NCBI GenBank assembly: GCA_007132365.1
Contig: SLOS01000383.1
Location: 1 to 7,099 of the forward strand
Origin: Bacteroidales bacterium
Lineage (GTDB): Bacteria; Bacteroidota; Bacteroidia; Bacteroidales; PUMT01
Reading direction: 5' to 3'
Length of the DNA stretch: 7,099 nt
Shown in pieces: positions 6,016 through 7,099 of the stretch (its first letter is position 1; every line of letters starts with the position of its first letter). The position numbers and the translations under genes are program-made. Below the pieces are notes generated by a model. That model did not search any database and was not told where the DNA came from. It worked only from the letters and a program-made list of their open reading frames with translations.

Positions 6016-7099
6016 GTGAGCTTTGACCTTGACAATGCGGGTGTTGCCTGGATAATTGTTTCCGGAGTATTTGGTGCATCCTTTTTGATGCAGATGTACT
6101 ATTACCTCTATTTTTTCAGACGTTTAGCCATTTACAGGAGCAATGATGCCATAACCTCTTCAGGGGAGCCCCTTACTGTTATTATCTGCGCAAGGAATGA
6201 GGCAGGAAATCTTGAGAAAAACCTGCCGGTTATCCTGGAGCAGGATTATCAGGATTTTGAAGTCGTTGTTGTCAATGATTCCTCTGAGGACAATACGGAG
6301 GAGGTCCTCGACCGTTTAAAGGAGAAATACGGGAATTTAAGGTCAACACGAATAAAGAAGGATCTGAAGTTCAGGACCGGTAAAAAGCTTGCCCTGACAA
6401 TCGGGCTCAAGGCAGCGAAATATGAATGGATATTGCTGACTGACGCGGACTGCCGGCCGGCAAGTCCCCTCTGGATCTCGCAAATGCAGAAGCACTTTGT
6501 CCCGCCCCGTGAAGTGGTCCTGGGTTATGGCGGATATGACCTGGGAAAGGGGTTGCTTAACAAGCTGGTCAGGTATGATACATTTTTCATTGCCATGCAA
6601 TATTTTTCATTTGCGCTTGCGGGGTTGCCCTATATGGGAGTTGGAAGGAACCTCGCCTACAAACGCTCTCTCTTTTTTGCCAATAAGGGTTTTGCTTCGC
6701 ATCTGGGACTTGAGTCGGGTGATGATGATCTCTTTATTAATGAGGTAGCAAAAAAAGAGAACACGTATATAGAAATCTCACACCTGTCGCACACTTTGTC
6801 TTCTCCCCCTGAAAGCTGGACAGGCTGGTTCAACCAGAAAAGAAGGCATCTGACCACGGGGTTTCATTACAAAAGCTCCATCCGGTTGTTACTGGGACTG
6901 GAGATTGGGAGCCGCCTGATCTTTTATTTGTTATTTTTGCTGCTGGTCATTAATCAGGTATTAATCCCTTATGTCATCGCTGTCTTTATGTTAAGATTGA
7001 TTTCCGGCATTCTTATTTTAAATGCAGGGATGAACCGTTTGAATGAAAAGAATTTATTACTATTTTCGCTATTGTTTGATATATTTGTGCCGATATTCA
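6016..7099 (+). CDS. Membrane-anchored glycosyltransferase, family 2 (C-terminus beyond window)
   Basis: The frame is open from 6007, just after an in-frame TAA at 6004-6006, to the window edge: 361 codons from a GTG start at 6016. The GTG is chosen because the first ATG (6088) would remove part of an N-terminal membrane helix (about residues 9-33, ending in a basic RR). The catalytic GT-A domain follows: VIICARNEAGN (55-65, nucleotide-binding strand), VVVVNDSSEDN (83-93), the metal-binding DxD motif TDADC (142-146), GVGRNLAYKRSLF (208-220), the acidic ESGDDD (233-238, catalytic-base region) and QKRRHL (274-279, equivalent to the Q/RxxRW motif of processive enzymes). Two or more membrane helices begin near residue 300. 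It probably transfers a sugar from a nucleotide donor at the cytoplasmic face of the inner membrane, for a polysaccharide or glycolipid. Acceptor and product cannot be told. No Shine-Dalgarno motif precedes it; it diverges from tgt. Confidence 0.88.
   Translation, partial: MSFDLDNAGVAWIIVSGVFGASFLMQMYYYLYFFRRLAIYRSNDAITSSGEPLTVIICARNEAGNLEKNLPVILEQDYQDFEVVVVNDSSEDNTEEVLDRLKEKYGNLRSTRIKKDLKFRTGKKLALTIGLKAAKYEWILLTDADCRPASPLWISQMQKHFVPPREVVLGYGGYDLGKGLLNKLVRYDTFFIAMQYFSFALAGLPYMGVGRNLAYKRSLFFANKGFASHLGLESGDDDLFINEVAKKENTYIEISHLSHTLSSPPESWTGWFNQKRRHLTTGFHYKSSIRLLLGLEIGSRLIFYLLFLLLVINQVLIPYVIAVFMLRLISGILILNAGMNRLNEKNLLLFSLLFDIFVPIF

Noticed and set aside
6343..6857. Minus-strand frames and one plus-strand frame within the glycosyltransferase gene
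   Set aside because: They overlap the GT2 catalytic motifs read in the plus frame from 6016 and have no recognisable features of their own.
1..7099. A mobile element, CRISPR array, defence island or other new multi-gene system
   Set aside because: No transposase, integrase, terminal repeats, spaced direct repeats, nuclease or toxin-like genes are seen. Every sizeable frame belongs to a known housekeeping or envelope family.

Overview
The window looks like ordinary chromosomal DNA from a member of the Bacteroidota, probably Bacteroidales or a close relative. Four things point there: the style of the IspE, Tgt and LptF/LptG-type proteins, the tgt-lptG gene pair, the absence of Shine-Dalgarno motifs before every start, and -7 boxes matching the Bacteroidota consensus TAnnTTTG. 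This assignment is inference from recognised protein families; no database search was possible.

Layout, left to right. (1) 1-422, minus: the first 140 residues of replicative helicase DnaB, cut by the window edge. (2) 423-558: a divergent promoter region. (3) 559-1389, plus: ispE, a kinase of the non-mevalonate isoprenoid pathway. (4) 1386-1727, minus: a small biotin carrier protein, tail-to-tail with ispE and overlapping it by 4 bp. (5) 1848-3392, minus: a complete acyl-CoA carboxyltransferase subunit of the MmdA/PccB family, which would load or unload the biotin carrier. (6) 3393-3607: AT-rich spacer. (7) 3608-4702, minus: an LptF/LptG-type permease of lipopolysaccharide export. (8) 4699-5829, minus: tgt, queuine/preQ1 tRNA-guanine transglycosylase, joined to lptG by an ATGA overlap. 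(9) 5830-6015: divergent spacer. (10) 6016-7099, plus: a membrane-anchored family 2 glycosyltransferase that runs off the right edge.

How the genes fit together. The carboxyltransferase and the biotin carrier form a functional pair for carboxyl transfer on propionyl-, acetyl- or methylmalonyl-CoA. Neither a biotin carboxylase nor a membrane decarboxylase subunit is present, so the partners lie elsewhere. Tgt and LptG are probably co-transcribed although their jobs differ (tRNA wobble modification and outer-membrane assembly).

I see no mobile element, CRISPR array, RNA gene, toxin-antitoxin pair or defence locus, and no candidate for a new multi-gene system. The most notable signal is in Tgt: the three zinc-binding cysteines of the family are replaced by Gly, Ser and Gly in an otherwise well-aligned, apparently intact enzyme.
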